Shown here in pieces: positions 12,424 through 25,868 of a DNA stretch of 64,000 bases. Numbering within the stretch: position 1 is the first letter of the stretch; each line of letters starts with the position of its first letter. Source of the stretch: Panulirus ornatus (Eukaryota; Arthropoda; Malacostraca; Decapoda; Palinuridae); assembly GCF_036320965.1 (NCBI RefSeq), contig NC_092255.1, forward strand, positions 10,999,703 through 11,063,702, read 5' to 3'. The notes below the pieces were generated by a model. It worked only from the letters and a program-made list of their open reading frames with translations. It was not told the DNA's origin and searched no databases. The position numbers and the translations under genes were made by a program.

Positions 12424-15400
12424 GTTGTTTTGTCTCTTCCAACACTTATTTCTAGTCTACTAAAGAAAGTGAAAAAAAAATAAGTCGCTTATTGTAACCG
12501 ACACTCTGCAAAAGAGGGGCTTGAAACGGGTCTCTCCTTAGATTAAGTTATTGCAAGGCCTTGCTACCAAAATCTGTCTGAATGTCTATCAACACGCACC
12601 TTCCTACTCTCCTCAAAAGCATATATGATTAATGATTATGTATGGTTGTTGGCCCGGTACAAATGGAAAAATAAAATGGCGACAAAGAGAGGCTATTTAC
12701 CTACCTACCTTTTACAAATGGAAAATAAAGTTGCCTTATTTTACCTCAACTCTGCAAAAAAAGGACCTTTTTTAGCAGCTTTTTTTACGCAAGCCTGGTC
12801 CCATTCCAGAAATTCAGTAATCCAACAACACGCACCTACCTTCACTCTTAATCGCACTACCGATCCATTGAGATATATATGGCTTGCAAACAGACTTTCT
12901 TTTAATCTTCAAATTTTTCTTGTTTTTATTAGTGTTCATAACAAATCTCTTTTTTACTCTTCAAAAAAAAATATTTTTAGTCTTTCATTCCGTGTTTATT
13001 TAGAGTTCCGAAATTGTTTTTTTGAAGTTTTCAAAAAACAGCTGTTTATTCATCTTCCAAGCAGTTTTTCAAACAGTTCTTTTACCAAACAAATCTGTTT
13101 TAGTTTTCCAAAAGCTCCTTTTTATTATTTTCAACAGTATTTTCGTTACATATTTGTTTTTTCATTCCTGAAAAGATTTTTTTTTCACTCTTCTAAATAG
13201 TTCTTTTCAGTCTTCCAAACGGATCTTTTTCGATTTTCTTAATAGATTTCTTTAATCTTCTGGCAGGTGTTTTGTATCTTCCAAAACACTTATTTCTTGT
13301 CTACTAAACAAATTGAAAAAAAATCGCTTATTGTAACATACACTCTGCAAAAAGAGTGACTTGACGGCGTCTCTCCTTACGATAATTTTATTTTGGCATG
13401 CGTGCTACCTTAACATTGTCCAGTATTTCATCTACACGCAACTACTACACTTCCTAAAAGCAGATACTGATCTAATGAGATATTTTTGGTAGTATGCCTG
13501 TCAAAATGGAAAAAAAAAAAGGGAAAAAGAGTGGCTACCTACATACCTACAATACCTACCTACACTCTTAAAAGCACATTCTGATCAAGGTAATGATACG
13601 TTGATTAGGTACATTTACAATGGAAAATAATTTGCTTAATTTTACCTCGCTCTGCAAAAAAGGATTTTATGCGGGCTCTTTTTTATGCAAGTGTGGTACC
13701 CATTCCAGAATATCCAGTAATCTCGACACACGCCACCTACCTACTCGTGTAAACGCACATTTACCGATCCATTGAGATATGGGAAACAGACTTTCTTTTA
13801 ATCTTTCAAATTTCTCTTTTTTTTGTTAGATTCTTAAAAAATCCTCTTTTTATTCTTTAATTAAAAATATTTTTTGTCTTTCACTTCCGTGTTTATTTAG
13901 AGTTCCCGAGTTGTTTTTTTTATCCTTCCAACTGTATTTTCCAAACAATTATTTTAACAAAACAGATGTTTTAGTTTTCCAAAAGTCTTTTGTTATATTT
14001 TCAACCCTTATTTTTAAACACTAATTTTTTTAAATTTGTCATCTGAACAGATTTTTTTTTCACTTCTAAATAGTTCTTATTAGTCATCCAAACGGATCTT
14101 TTTCGTTCTTCTTAATAGATTTCTTTATCGTCCTCGGTGGTCTTTTTTTTATCTTCAAAAAATAATTTTTTTGTCTTTCAATTCCGTGTTTATTTAGAGT
14201 TCCGAGTAGGTTTCTTTGAAGTTTTTCAAACAGCAGGGTATTCTATCTTCCAAGCAATTTTCCAAACAGTTTTTTAACCAAACAAATCTGTTTTAGTTTT
14301 CCAAAAAGCTTCTTTTTAAGTATATCAAAACAGTATTTTCGTAACACTAATTTGTTTTTTTTTGTGTCATGCTGAACAGTGTTTTTTTTTTAATCCTTCT
14401 CTAAATGTTCTTATCTGCTTTCCAAAGGATCCTTTTTCGTTCTTCTTAATAGATTTCTTCATATCTTCCTGGTGGTTGTTTTGTCTCTTCCAACACGTAT
14501 TGTCTTAGTCTATAAAGAAATTGAAAAAAAAGGTCGCGTATTGTAACATTCACTTGCAAAAAGATTGACTTGAACGAGTCTCTCCTACGTATTTATGCAT
14601 ACGTGCTGCCCAAACATTCTGTTCCAGTATTCCATCAAAACTTTCAATACTTACACTTCCTTAAAAGCATTATACTGATCTAATGAATTTGTATGGTAGT
14701 ATGCCTGTAAAATGGGTAAAAAGAAATGGGAAAAAGAGGGGCTACTTTACATACCTACCTACCGATCCATTACACTCTGAAAAGCACATTCTGATCAATT
14801 AAGTTATGTTATGATTTAGGTACATATACAATTGGAAAATAAATTTGCTTTATTTTACCTCCCGTCTGCAAAAAAAGGACTTTTTATGCAGGCTTTTTTA
14901 TGCAAGTGTGGTACCCATTCCAGAAATCCAGTAATCCAAATCCAAACACGCACCTACCTACCGCCTTTTTAAACGCAATACCGATCCATTGAGATAAATA
15001 TGGGCTTGCAACAGGATTTCTTTTAATCTTTCAAATTTTCCTTTTTTTTGTTAGGTTGTCTTAACAAATCTCTTTTTATTCTTCTAAAAAAAATATTTTT
15101 TGTCTTGCACTTCCGTGTTATTTAGAGTTCCGAGTTGTTTTTTTTCATCTGCCAACCAGTATTTCAAACATTCTTTTAACAAAACAGATGTTTTAGTTTT
15201 CCATAAAGCTCTTTTTAAGTATTTTTCAACATATTTTCACAAAACTTATATATTTGTTTGTATCTGAACAGATTTTTGTTTCACTTTCTAAATTGTTCTT
15301 ATCTAGTCATCCAAACGGTTCTTTTTCGTTCTTTTTAATAGATTCTTTACTCTTTCTGGCAGGTCTTTTTTTATCTTCCAAAAAAATATTTTTAGTCTTT

Positions 15401-15684
15401 CAATTCGTTGTTTTTTAGAGTTCCCGAGTAGTTTTTTTTGAAGTTTTCCAAACAGCTGTTTATTCATCTTCCAAGCAATTTTCAAACAGTTCTTTTAACC
15501 AAACAAATCTGTTTTAGTTTTCCAAAAGCTCTTTTTAAGTATTATCAACTATTTTCGTAACTCTAATTAGTTTTTGGTCATCTGAACAGATTTTTTTTTT
15601 CACGCTTCTAATAGTTCTTATCTAGTCGTCCAACCGGATCCTTTTCGTTCTTACTTAATAGATTTCTTTCAATCTCCTTGCTGC
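12424..15684 (+). repeat. A-B-B' super-unit, second copy (noisy)
   Basis: A half 12424-13266, B half 13267-14474, B' half 14475-15684. It shares the following with the previous block: TCGATTTTC in A, the shortened GAGATATGG-AAACAG junction and the altered GATCAAG-TAA motif in B, and AACAGCTGTTTATTC, ATTCGTTGTTTTTTAGAG and CTAATTAG in B'. Confidence 0.8.
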
Positions 15685-17722
15685 TTGTTTGTCTTCTTCA
15701 ACACTTATTTCTTATCTACTAATGAAATGAAAAAAAGTCGCTATTGTAACCCGACAACACTCTGCAAAAAGAGTGGCTTGAAACGGGTCCTCTCCTACGA
15801 TTATCTATGCAGCCTGCTACCCAACATCTGTCCAGAATTCTATCAACACCAACCTACCTACCACCTAAAAGCATATACTGATCTAATGATATAGTATGTA
15901 GTAGCCTGTACAAATGGAAAAAATACAATGCGAAAAAGAGGCTATCTACCTACCTACCCTATCTTACAAATGGAAAATAAATTTGCCCAATTTACCTCAA
16001 CTCTGCAAAAAAAGGACGTTTTTATGCAGGCTTTTTTACGCAAGCCTGGTACCCTTCCAGAAATCCAGTAAATCCAAAACACGCACCTAATCTTCACCTC
16101 TTAAACGCTCATACCGATACATTGAGATATAAATTGCTTCAAACAACTTTCTTTTAATCTTTCAAATTTTTCTTGTTTTTATTAGTTTTCTTAACAAATG
16201 CATCCTTTTACTCTTCAATTCAAAAAAAAAATTTTTAGTCTTTCATTCGTGTTTTATTTAGAGTTCCGTAATTGTTTTTTTTTGAAGTTTTCCAAACAGC
16301 AGTTTATTCATCTTCGAAGCAGTTTTTTCAAACGTTCTTTTAACCAAACAAATCTGTTTTAGTTTTCCAAAAGCTCTTTTAATTACTTTCCAACAGTAAT
16401 TTTTCGTTACACTAATTTGTTTTTTTCATCTGAAAAGATTTTTTATTCCACAATATTCTAATAGTCTTATCTATTCTTCCAAACGGATCTTTTTCGATTT
16501 TCTTAATAGATTTCTTTTAATCTCCCTGGTAGGTGTTTTGTACTTGCCAACACTTATTTCTTATTCTACTAAACAAATGGAAAAAAAAAATCGCTTATTG
16601 TAACAACACTCTGCAAAAAAAGTACTTGAAACGGGTCTCTCCTACGATAATTTATTGCAAGCATGCAGCCAAACATCTGTCCAGTATTCCATCAACAACG
16701 CAACTACCTACCACTCCTAAAAGCATATACTTAATCTAAATGATATATGTATGGTTAAAAGCCTTACCAATTAAAAAAGAAATGGGAAAAAGGGGCTACA
16801 CATACCTACCTACCTACCACACTCATAAAATCACATTCTGATCATTAGAGATATGTATGATTAGTTAACATATACAAATGGAAAATAATTTTGCTATTTT
16901 ACCTCGCTCTGCAAAAAAAGGACTTTTTATGCGGGCTTATTATGCAAGTGGTACCCATTCCAGAAATCCAGTAATCCAACAACACGCACCTACCTACCAT
17001 TTAAACCGCACATACCCGATCAATTGGAGATATATATGGCTTGCAACAACTTTCTTTTAATCTTTCAAAATTTTCTTATTTTTTGTTAGTTTTCTTAACA
17101 AATCTCTTTTTATTCTCAAAAAAAAATATGTTTTTGGTCTTTCACTCGTGTTTTATTTAGAGTTTCCCGAGTTGTTTTTTTTCATCTTCCAACCAGTATA
17201 TTCAAACAATCTTTCAACAAAACAGATGTTTTAGTTTTTCCAAAAGCTCTTTTTAAGTATTTTTCAAACAATATTTTCACAACACTAATTTATATTTGTC
17301 ATCTGAACAGATTTTTTTTTCACTCTAAATAGTTCTTATCTAGTCATTACCAAACGGATCTTTTTTTCGTTCTTCTTAATAGATTTCTTTAATCATCCTG
17401 GCAGGTCTTTTTTTAACTCAAAAAAAAATATTTTTAGTCTTTCAATCGGTTTATTAGAGTTCCCGATAGTTTTTTTGAAGTTTATCAAACAGCAGTTTAT
17501 CATCTTCCAAGCAATTTTCAAACAGTTTTTCTTTTAAACAAACAAATCTGTTTTAGTTTTTCCAAAAGCCTTTTTATAGTATTTTCAACAGTATTTTCGT
17601 AACACTAATTTGTTTTTGTCATCTGAACAGGTTTCTTTTTCACTCTTCTAATAGTTCTTATCTAGTTTCCAAACCGGATCTTTTTCGTTCTACTTAATAG
17701 ATTCATCAATCTTCCCTGCTAG
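15685..17722 (+). repeat. A+B unit (noisy)
   Basis: A half 15685-16532, B half 16533-17722. It returns to simple A-B alternation. The A half carries the TCGATTTTC variant. Confidence 0.8.
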
Positions 17723-19760
17723 GTGTTTGTCTCTTCCAACACTTATTTCTTAGTCTACTAAAGAAATTGAAAAAAAAGTCGCTTATCTGTAACCGACACT
17801 CGCAAAAGAGGGCTGGAACGGGTTCCTCTCCTACGATTATTTTTAATGCAAGCCTGCTACCGAAACATCTGCCAGAATTCCATCAACACGCAACTACCTA
17901 CACTCTAAAAGCATATACTGTTCTAATATATATATATGGAGTATGCCTGTACAAATGGAAAAAAAAAATGGCGATAAGAGAGGCTATCTACCTACCTATG
18001 CTTCAACAATGAAAATAAATTTGCTTAATTTATCCGTCAACTCTGCAAAAAAAGGACCTTTTAATGCAGGCCTTTTTACGCAAGCCTGTACCGCATCCCA
18101 GAAATCCAGTAAAGCCAACAACACGCACCTACCTCACTCTTTAAACGAACATAACCGAACCATTGAGATATATATGGCTTGCAAACAGACTTCTTTTAAT
18201 CTTTCAAATTTTTCTTGTTTTTATAGTTTTTCCTTAACAAATCACTTTTACACTTCAAAAAAGAAAATATTTTTCGTCTTCAATTCCGTGTTTTATTTAG
18301 AGATCCCGAATTGTTTTTTTTGAAGTATTCCAAACAGCCAGTTTATTCATCTTCCAAGCAGTTTTTTTCTAACAGTTCTTTTAACAAACAAATCTGTTTT
18401 TTAGTTTCCCAAAAAGCTCTTTTTAAGTATTATCAACAGTATTTTCGTTACACTAATGTGTTTTTCATCTGAAAAGATTTTTTTTTCACTCTTCTAAATA
18501 GTTCTTATCTAGTCATCCAAACGGATCTTTATCGTTTTTTCTTAATAGCTTCTTAAATCTTCCTGGCAGGTGTTTTGTATCTTCCTACACTTATTTCTTA
18601 GTCTAGCTAAACAAATTGAAAAAAATCGCTTATTGTAACATACACTCTGCAAAAAGAAGTGACTTGAAATCGGTCTCTCCTACGATAATCTATGCATGCG
18701 TGCTGCCCAAACATCTTGTCCCAGTATACAACACCAACTACCTACTCTCCTAAAAGCATATACTGATCTAATGAGGATATGTAGGGTAGTATGCCTGTAC
18801 AAATGAAAAAGAAATGGGAAAAAGAGGGCTACCTACATTACCTATCTACCTACCTACACTCCTTAAAAGCACATTCTGATCCAATTAAGATATGTATGAT
18901 TAGGATACATATACAAACGGAAAATAATTTGCTTATTTTTACCTCCGCTCTGCAAAAAAGGACTTTTTATGCGGCTTTTTATGCAAGTGTGGTACCCATT
19001 CGAGAAATCCAGAATCTAACAACACGCACCTACCTACACTTTTAAACGCACATTACCGATCCATGAGAATATATGGCTTGCAACAGACTTTCTTTTAATC
19101 TTTCAAATTTTTCTTTTTGTTATTTTCTTAACAAATCCTCTTTTTATTCTTCTAAAAAAAATATTTTTTGTCTTTCACTTCGTGTTATTTAGAGTTTCCC
19201 GAGTTGTTTTTTTTCATCTTCCAACCAGTATTTCAAACAATTCTTTAAACAAAACAGATTTTTAGTTTTCCAAAAGCTCTTTTTAAGTATTTTCAACAAT
19301 ATTTTCACAAATCTATTTTATATTTGTCATCTGAACAGATTTTTTTTTTTCAACTTCTAAATAGATTCTTATCTAGTCATCCAAACGAATCTTTTTCCGT
19401 TCTTTTAAGTAGATTTCTTTAATCTTCCCTGCAGGTCTTTTTTTATCTTCCAAAAAAAAATATTTTTTTAGTCTTCAATTCCTGTTATTTAGAGTTCCCG
19501 ATAGTTTTTTTTTGAAGTTTTCCAAACAGCAGTTTATTCATCTTCCAAGCAATTTTCAAACAGTTCTTTCAACCAAACAAATCTGTTTTAGTTTTCCAAA
19601 AGCTCTTTTTAAGTATTTTCACTATTTTCGTAACACTAATTTGTTTGTCTTTGTCATCTGAACAGATTTCTTTTTAACTCTTCTTAAAATAGTTTCTTAT
19701 TCTAGTCTTCCCAAACGGATCTTTTCGTTCTCTTAATAGATTTTCTCAATCTTCTGGCTG
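17723..19760 (+). repeat. A+B unit (noisy) matching a distant clean B copy
   Basis: A half 17723-18569, B half 18570-19760. The B half shares at least six rare variants with the clean B half 36888-38075: AATCTATGC, GTAGGGTAG, CGAGAAATCC, ATCTAAC, ACAAATCTA and TAACTCTTC. Confidence 0.8.
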
Positions 19761-21850
19761 GTGTTTTGTCTCTATTCCATGCAACACATATTTCTTCTCT
19801 AGTCTACTAGAGAAATTGAAAAAAAATTCGCTTATTTGTAACTCGACACTCCTGCTGCAAAAAGAGTGGCTTGAACGGGTCTCTCCTTTACGATTATTAT
19901 TTCTGCAAGCCTTCTACCCAAACATCTGTCCAGAATTCCATGCAACACGCAACTACCTACACCTCCTAAAGCATATACTGATCTAATGATATATATTGGT
20001 AGTATGCCTGTTACAAATGGAATAAAAAAATGGCGAAAGAGAGGCTATCCTACCTACCTACCTATCAACAAATGGAAAATAAATTTGCTTAATTTTACCT
20101 CAACTCTGCAAAAAAAGGACTATTTATGCAGGCTTTTTTACGCAAGCCGGTACCCATTCCAGAAATCCAGTAATCCAACAACACCACCTACCTACACTTT
20201 TAAACGCACATACCGATCCATCAGAGATATATATGGCTTGCAAACAGACTTTTCTTTTATCTTTCAAAATTTTCTAGGGGGTGTTTTATTTATTTTTTCT
20301 TAACAAATCTCTTTAACTCCGCCAAAAAAAAATAATTTTAAGTCTTTCATTCGTGATATTTAGATTCCCGAATTGTTTTTTAGAAGTTTTCCCCAAACAT
20401 ACAGTTATTCATCTACCAAGCAGTTTTTTTTCAAACAGTTTCATTTAACCAAACAAATCTGTTTTAGTTTTCCAAAAAGCCTCTTTTTAAGTATTTTCAC
20501 ATATTTCGTTACACTAATTTGTTTTTCCATCTGAAAAGAGTTTTTTTTCACTCTTCCTAAATTGTTCTTATCTAGTCTTTCCAAACAGATCTTTTTTCGA
20601 TTTTCTTAATAGATTTCTTTAATCTTCCCTGGCAGTGTTTTTGTATCTACAACACTATTTCTTAGTCTACTAACCAATTACAAAAAAAATCGCTTTTTGT
20701 AACATACACTCTGCAAAAAGAGTGACTTTGAACGGGTCTCTCTACGATAATTTATGCTTGTGTGCTGCCCAAACATCTGTCCATATTCCATCAACACGCA
20801 ACTACCTACACTACCTAAAAGCTATACTGATCTAATGAGATATGTATGGTAGTATGGGCCATGTATAAATGGAAAAAGAAATGGGCAAAAAGAGGGCTAC
20901 TACAAACCATACTACCTACCCTTGCACACTAAAAGCACATTCGGATCAAATTAAGATTATGTATGATTAGGTACGATATACAAATGGAGAAATAAATTTG
21001 CTTAATTTTAGAATACCTTCCGTTCTGCAAAAAAAAGGACTTTTTATGCGGGCCTTTTTTATGCAAGTGTGTACCCATTTCCAGAAATCCAGTATCAACA
21101 ACACTGCACCTACCTACACCTTATAAACGCACATACCGATCCTTTGAGATTATGGCCAACAGACTTTCTTTTAATCTTTCAAATTGTTCTTTTTTTTTTT
21201 GTTAGATTGTTCTTACAAATCTCTTTTTATCTTCCTAAAAAAAATATTTTTTGTCTTTACACGTCCGTGTGTTATTTAGAGTTTCCCGAGTTGTTTTTTC
21301 ATCTTCCAACCCCTATTTTCCCAAAAAATTCTTTTTTAAAAAAAAAACAATGTTTTAGTTTTCCAAAAAATCTTTTTAAGTATTTTTAACAATATTTTCA
21401 CAAAACTAATTTATATTTTTTCATCGAAAAAGATTTTTTTTTCACTTCTAAATATTTCCCTTTTCTAGTCATCCAAACGGATCTTTTTTTTTCTTTTTAA
21501 TAGATTTTTTTAATCTTCCGGCAGGTCTTTTTTTTTTCTTCCCCAAAAAAAAAATTTTTTGTCCTTTTTAATTTCCCTGTTTATTTAGGTTTTCCCCATA
21601 TTTTTTTGAAGTTTTCCCAAAAAAACAGTTAAAATTTAAATTCCCAAACAATTTTCAAAAATTTTTTTTTAACCAAAAAAATCTGTTTTATTTTTTTAAA
21701 AAAATCTTTTTAAGTATTTTTAAATTTTTTCGTAAAAACTAATTTGTTTTTGTCATCGGAACAGTTTTTTTTTCACCTTTAAATAGTTCTATCTAGTCTT
21801 CCAAACGGATCTTTTTCGTCTTCTTAATGATTCTTTAATCTTCCTGGCTG
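19761..21850 (+). repeat. A+B unit (noisy), error style changes within it
   Basis: A half 19761-20634 has an odd TAGGGGGTG stretch near 20276. B half 20635-21850 has the shortened GAGAT-junction variant. Noise becomes run-inflated from about 21,300. Confidence 0.75.
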
Positions 21851-23400
21851 GGGTTTTTCTCTTCCCACTTATTTCTTTGTCTACTAAAGAAATTGAAAAA
21901 AAAATCCTTTTTGTAACCGACACTCTGCAAAAAAAAGGGTTGAAGGGTCTCTCCTACGATTATTTATGCAAGCCTCTACCCAAACATCTGTCCAGAATTC
22001 CCCAACACGCAAATACCTACACTCCAAAAGCATATACTGACTAAAAGATATATTAGGTAGTATGCCGACAAATGGAAAAAAAAAAAGGGGAAAAGAGAGG
22101 CTATCACCTACCACCATCTACAAATGGAAAATAAATTTTCCTAATTTTACCTCAACTCTCAAAAAAGGCTTTTTAGCAGGGTTTTTACGCAAGCCTGGTA
22201 CCCATTCCAAAATCCAGTAATCCAACAACACGCAAAACCCACCTACACTCTTAAACGCCATAACCCATCCCTTTAGATATAATGGGTTGCAAACAGACTT
22301 TTTTTAAACTTTTAAATTTTTTTTGTTTTTTTTAGTTTTTTTAAAAAACCTTTTTTTCTCTTCAAAAAAAAATATTTTTAGTCTTTTAATTCCGTTTTTA
22401 TTTGAGTTCCGGGGAATTGTTTTTTTTAAGTTTTCCAACACATTTATCATCTTCCAAGCAGTTTTTTTAACAGTTTTTTTTAACCAAACAAATCGTTTTT
22501 TGTTTTTTCCCAAAAAACCTTTTTTGGGTTTTTCAACAGTAATTTTTTGTTTCACTAATTTGTTTTTTCATCTGAAAAGATTTTTTTTTCACTCTTCCCC
22601 AAAAATTCTTATCACTTCCAAACGGGTCTTTTTTGATTTTCTAATAATTTCTTTAAACTTCCTGCAGTGTTTTGTATTTCCCAAACTTATTTCTTAGTCT
22701 ACTAAACAAATTTTTAAAAAAAAACGCTTATTTTAACATACCCGCAAAAAGAGTGACTTTAACGGTCCTCCCTACGATAATTTATGCAGCGGGGCCCAAA
22801 AATCTGTCCAGTATTTCATCAACACGCAACACCTACACCCTAAAAGATATACGATCTAATGAGATATGTATGGTATATGCCTGTAAAATGGAAAAAAAAT
22901 GGGGAAAAAGGGGGACCACATACCACTACCTACCACACCTTAAAAGCAATTCGATCAATTAAAAATGTATGATTAGGGACATATACAAAAGGAAAAAAAT
23001 TTTCCCTTTAATTTTACCTCCGCCTGCAAAAAAAGGGCTTTTTATGCGGGGTTTTTTATGCAAGGTGGACCCATTTTCCAAAATCCATAACCAAAAACAC
23101 CACCTACACAAATTTTTAAAAGCACATACCGACCATTGAGATATATATGGCTTGCAAACAACTTTTTTTTTAAACTTCAAATTTTTTTTTTTTTTTTTTT
23201 GTTAGTTTTCTTAACAAAAACTCTTTTTTTTTCTTTTAAAAAAAATATTTTTTTTTTTTCACTTCCGTGTTTATTTAGAGTTTCCCGAGTTGTTTTTTTT
23301 TCACTTCCAACCAGTATTTCAAACAATTCTTTCAACAAAACAGATGTTTTAGTTTTCCAAAAGCTCTTTTTAAGTATTTTCAACAATTTTTTGACAACAC
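21300..23400. other. Second low-accuracy stretch with A/T-run inflation
   Basis: The error type changes near 21,300. Runs of A and T are expanded, C and G are often lost or replaced next to runs, and units become too short (A half 21851-22666 is 816 bp; B half 22667-23839 is 1,173 bp). An 18-base T run ends at 23200, where clean copies have about 8 T. Noise then fades between about 23,400 and 24,640. A sharp change of error style inside one array suggests that different read sources or consensus steps were joined here. Confidence 0.7.
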
Positions 23401-23839
23401 TAATTTTATATTGTCATCTGAACAGATTTTTTTTTCACTTCTAAAAGTTCTTATCTAGTCATCCAAACGGATCTTTTTCGTTCTTCTTAATAGATTTCTT
23501 TAATCTCCTGCAGGTCTTTTTTTATCTTCAAAAAAAAATATTTTTAGTCTTTCAATTCCGTGTTTATTTAGAGTTCCCGAGTAGTTTTTTTTGAAGTTTT
23601 TCAAAACACAGTTTATTCATCTTCCAAGCAATTTTCAAACAGTTTCTTTAACCAAACAAATCTGTTTTTAGTTTTCCAAAAAGCTCTTTTTAAGTATTTT
23701 CAACAGTATTTTCGTAACACTAATTTGTTTTTGTCATCTGAACAGGTTTTTTTTTTCACTCTTCTAAATAGTTCATAACTAGTCTTTCCAAACGGATCTT
23801 TTTGTTTCTCTTAATAGATTTCTTCAATCTTCCTGGCTG
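21851..23839 (+). repeat. A+B unit (worst quality)
   Basis: A half 21851-22666, B half 22667-23839. Both are too short, with inflated A and T runs. The landmarks remain in order, so it is the same repeat. Confidence 0.75.
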
Positions 23840-25868
23840 GTGTTTTGTCACTTCCAACACTTATTTCTTAGTCTACTAAAGAAATTGAAAAAAAAGTCGC
23901 TTATTGTAACCGACACTCTGCAAAAAGAGTGGCTGGAACGGTCTCTCCTACGATTATTTATGCAAGCCTGCTACCCAAACATCTGTCCAGAATTCCATCA
24001 ACACGCAACTACCTACACTCCTAAAAGCATATACTGATCTAATGATATATAGATGGTAGTATGCCTGTACAAATGGAAAAAAAAAATGGCGAAAAGAGAG
24101 GCTATCACCTACCTACCTATTACAAATGGAAAATAAATTTGCTTAATTTTACCTCAACTTCTGCAAAAAAAGGACTTTTTTATGCAGGCTTTTTTACGCA
24201 AGCCTGGGACCCATTCCAGAAATCCAGTAATCCAACAACACGCACCTACCTACACTTTTAAACGCACATACCGATCATTGAGATATATATGGCTTGCAAA
24301 CAGACTTTCTTTTAATCTTTTCAAATTTTTCTTGTTTTTATTAGTTTTCTTAACAAATCTCTTTTTACTCGTCCAAAAAATATATTTTTAGTCTTTCAAT
24401 TCCGTGTTTATTTAGAGTTCCCGAATTGTTTTTTGAGTTTTCCAAACAGCAGTTTATTCATCTTCAAGCAGTTTTCAAACATTCTTTTAACCAAACAAAT
24501 CTGTTTTAGTTTTCCAAAAAAGCTCTTTTTAAGTATTTTCAACAGTATTTTCGTTACACTAATTTGTTTTTCCATCTGAAAAGATTTTTTTCACTCTTCT
24601 AATATAGTTCTTATCTAGTCTTCCAAACAGATCTTTTTCGATTTTCTTAATAGATTTCTTTAATCTTCCTGGCAGGTGTTTTGTATCTTCCAACACTTAT
24701 TTCTTAGTCTACTAAACAAATTGAAAAAAAAATCGCTTATTGTAACATACACTCTGCAAAAAGAGTGACTTGAACGGGTCTCTCCTACGATAATTTATGC
24801 ATGCGTGCTGCCCAAACATCTGTCCAGTATTCCATCAACACGCAACTACCTACACTCCTAAAAGCATATACTGATCTAATGAGATATGTAGGGTAGTATG
24901 CCTGTACAAATGGAAAAAGAAATGGGAAAAAGAGGGGCTACCTACATACCTACCTACCTACCTACACTCTTAAAAGCACATTCTGATCAATTAAGATATG
25001 TATGATTAGGTACATATACAAATGGAAAATAAATTTGCTTAATTTTACCTCCGCTCTGCAAAAAAAGGACTTTTTATGCGGGCTTTTTTATGCAAGTGTG
25101 GTACCCATTCCAGAAATCCAGTAATCCAACAACACGCACCTACCTACACTTTTAAACGCACATACCGATCCATTGAGATATATATGGCTTGCAAACAGAC
25201 TTTCTTTTAATCTTTCAAATTTTCCTTTTTTTTTTAGTTGTCTTAACAAATCTCTTTTTATTCTTCTAAAAAAAATATTTTTTGTCTTTCACTTCCGTGT
25301 TTATTTAGAGTTCCCGAGTTGTTTTTTTTTCATCTTCCAACCAGTATTTCAAACAATTCTTTTAACAAAACAGATGTTTTAGTTTTCCAAAAGCTCTTTT
25401 TAAGTATTTTCAACAATATTTTCACAAAACTAATTTATATGTGTCATCTGAACAGATTTTTTTTTCACTTCTAAATAGTTCTTATCTAGTCATCCAAACG
25501 GATCTTTTTCGTTCTTTTTAATAGATTTCTTTAATCTTCCTGGCAGGTCTTTTTTTATCTTCCAAAAAAAATATTTTTAGTCTTTCAATTCCGTGTTTAT
25601 TTAGAGTTCCCGAGTAGTTTTTTTTGAAGTTTTCCAAACAGCAGTTTACTCATCTTCCAAGCAATTTTCAAACAGTTCTTTTAACCAAACAAATCTGTTT
25701 TAGTTTTCCAAAAAGCTCTTTTTAAGTATTTTCAACTATTTTCGTAACACTAATTTGTTTTTGTCATCTGAACAGATTTTTTTTTCACTCTTCTAAATAG
25801 TTCTTATCTAGTCTTCCAAACGGATCTTTTTCGTTCTTCTTAATAGATTTCTTCAATCTTCCTGGCTG
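23840..25868 (+). repeat. A+B unit, transition to clean sequence
   Basis: A half 23840-24675 still has scattered errors up to about 24,640 and carries TCGATTTTC. B half 24676-25868 is clean and has GTAGGGTAG, TATATGTGTC, TTTACTCATC and a 2 bp loss (CAACTATTTTCG). Confidence 0.9.

Larger units (their letters stand above)
1..21300. other. Low-accuracy stretch of the array, insertion-rich
   Basis: The A and B units are recognisable here but differ from the clean copies mainly by one- and two-base insertions, doubled bases, dropped bases and homopolymer length changes scattered evenly. A halves measure about 843-879 bp against 842 in the clean part (ignoring one 92 bp insertion), and B halves about 1,190-1,226 against 1,196. 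Divergence by random indels at this density, stopping abruptly in mid-array, fits unpolished long-read consensus better than evolutionary decay. Real shared variants are still visible underneath. Short open frames reported here are by-products of frame noise. Confidence 0.8.

Noticed and set aside
12625..13200. A 191-codon open frame, the longest in the window
   Set aside because: It lies in the low-accuracy zone and joins frames that are closed in clean copies. It runs through X1 and Y1 repeat DNA with no domain-like sequence.
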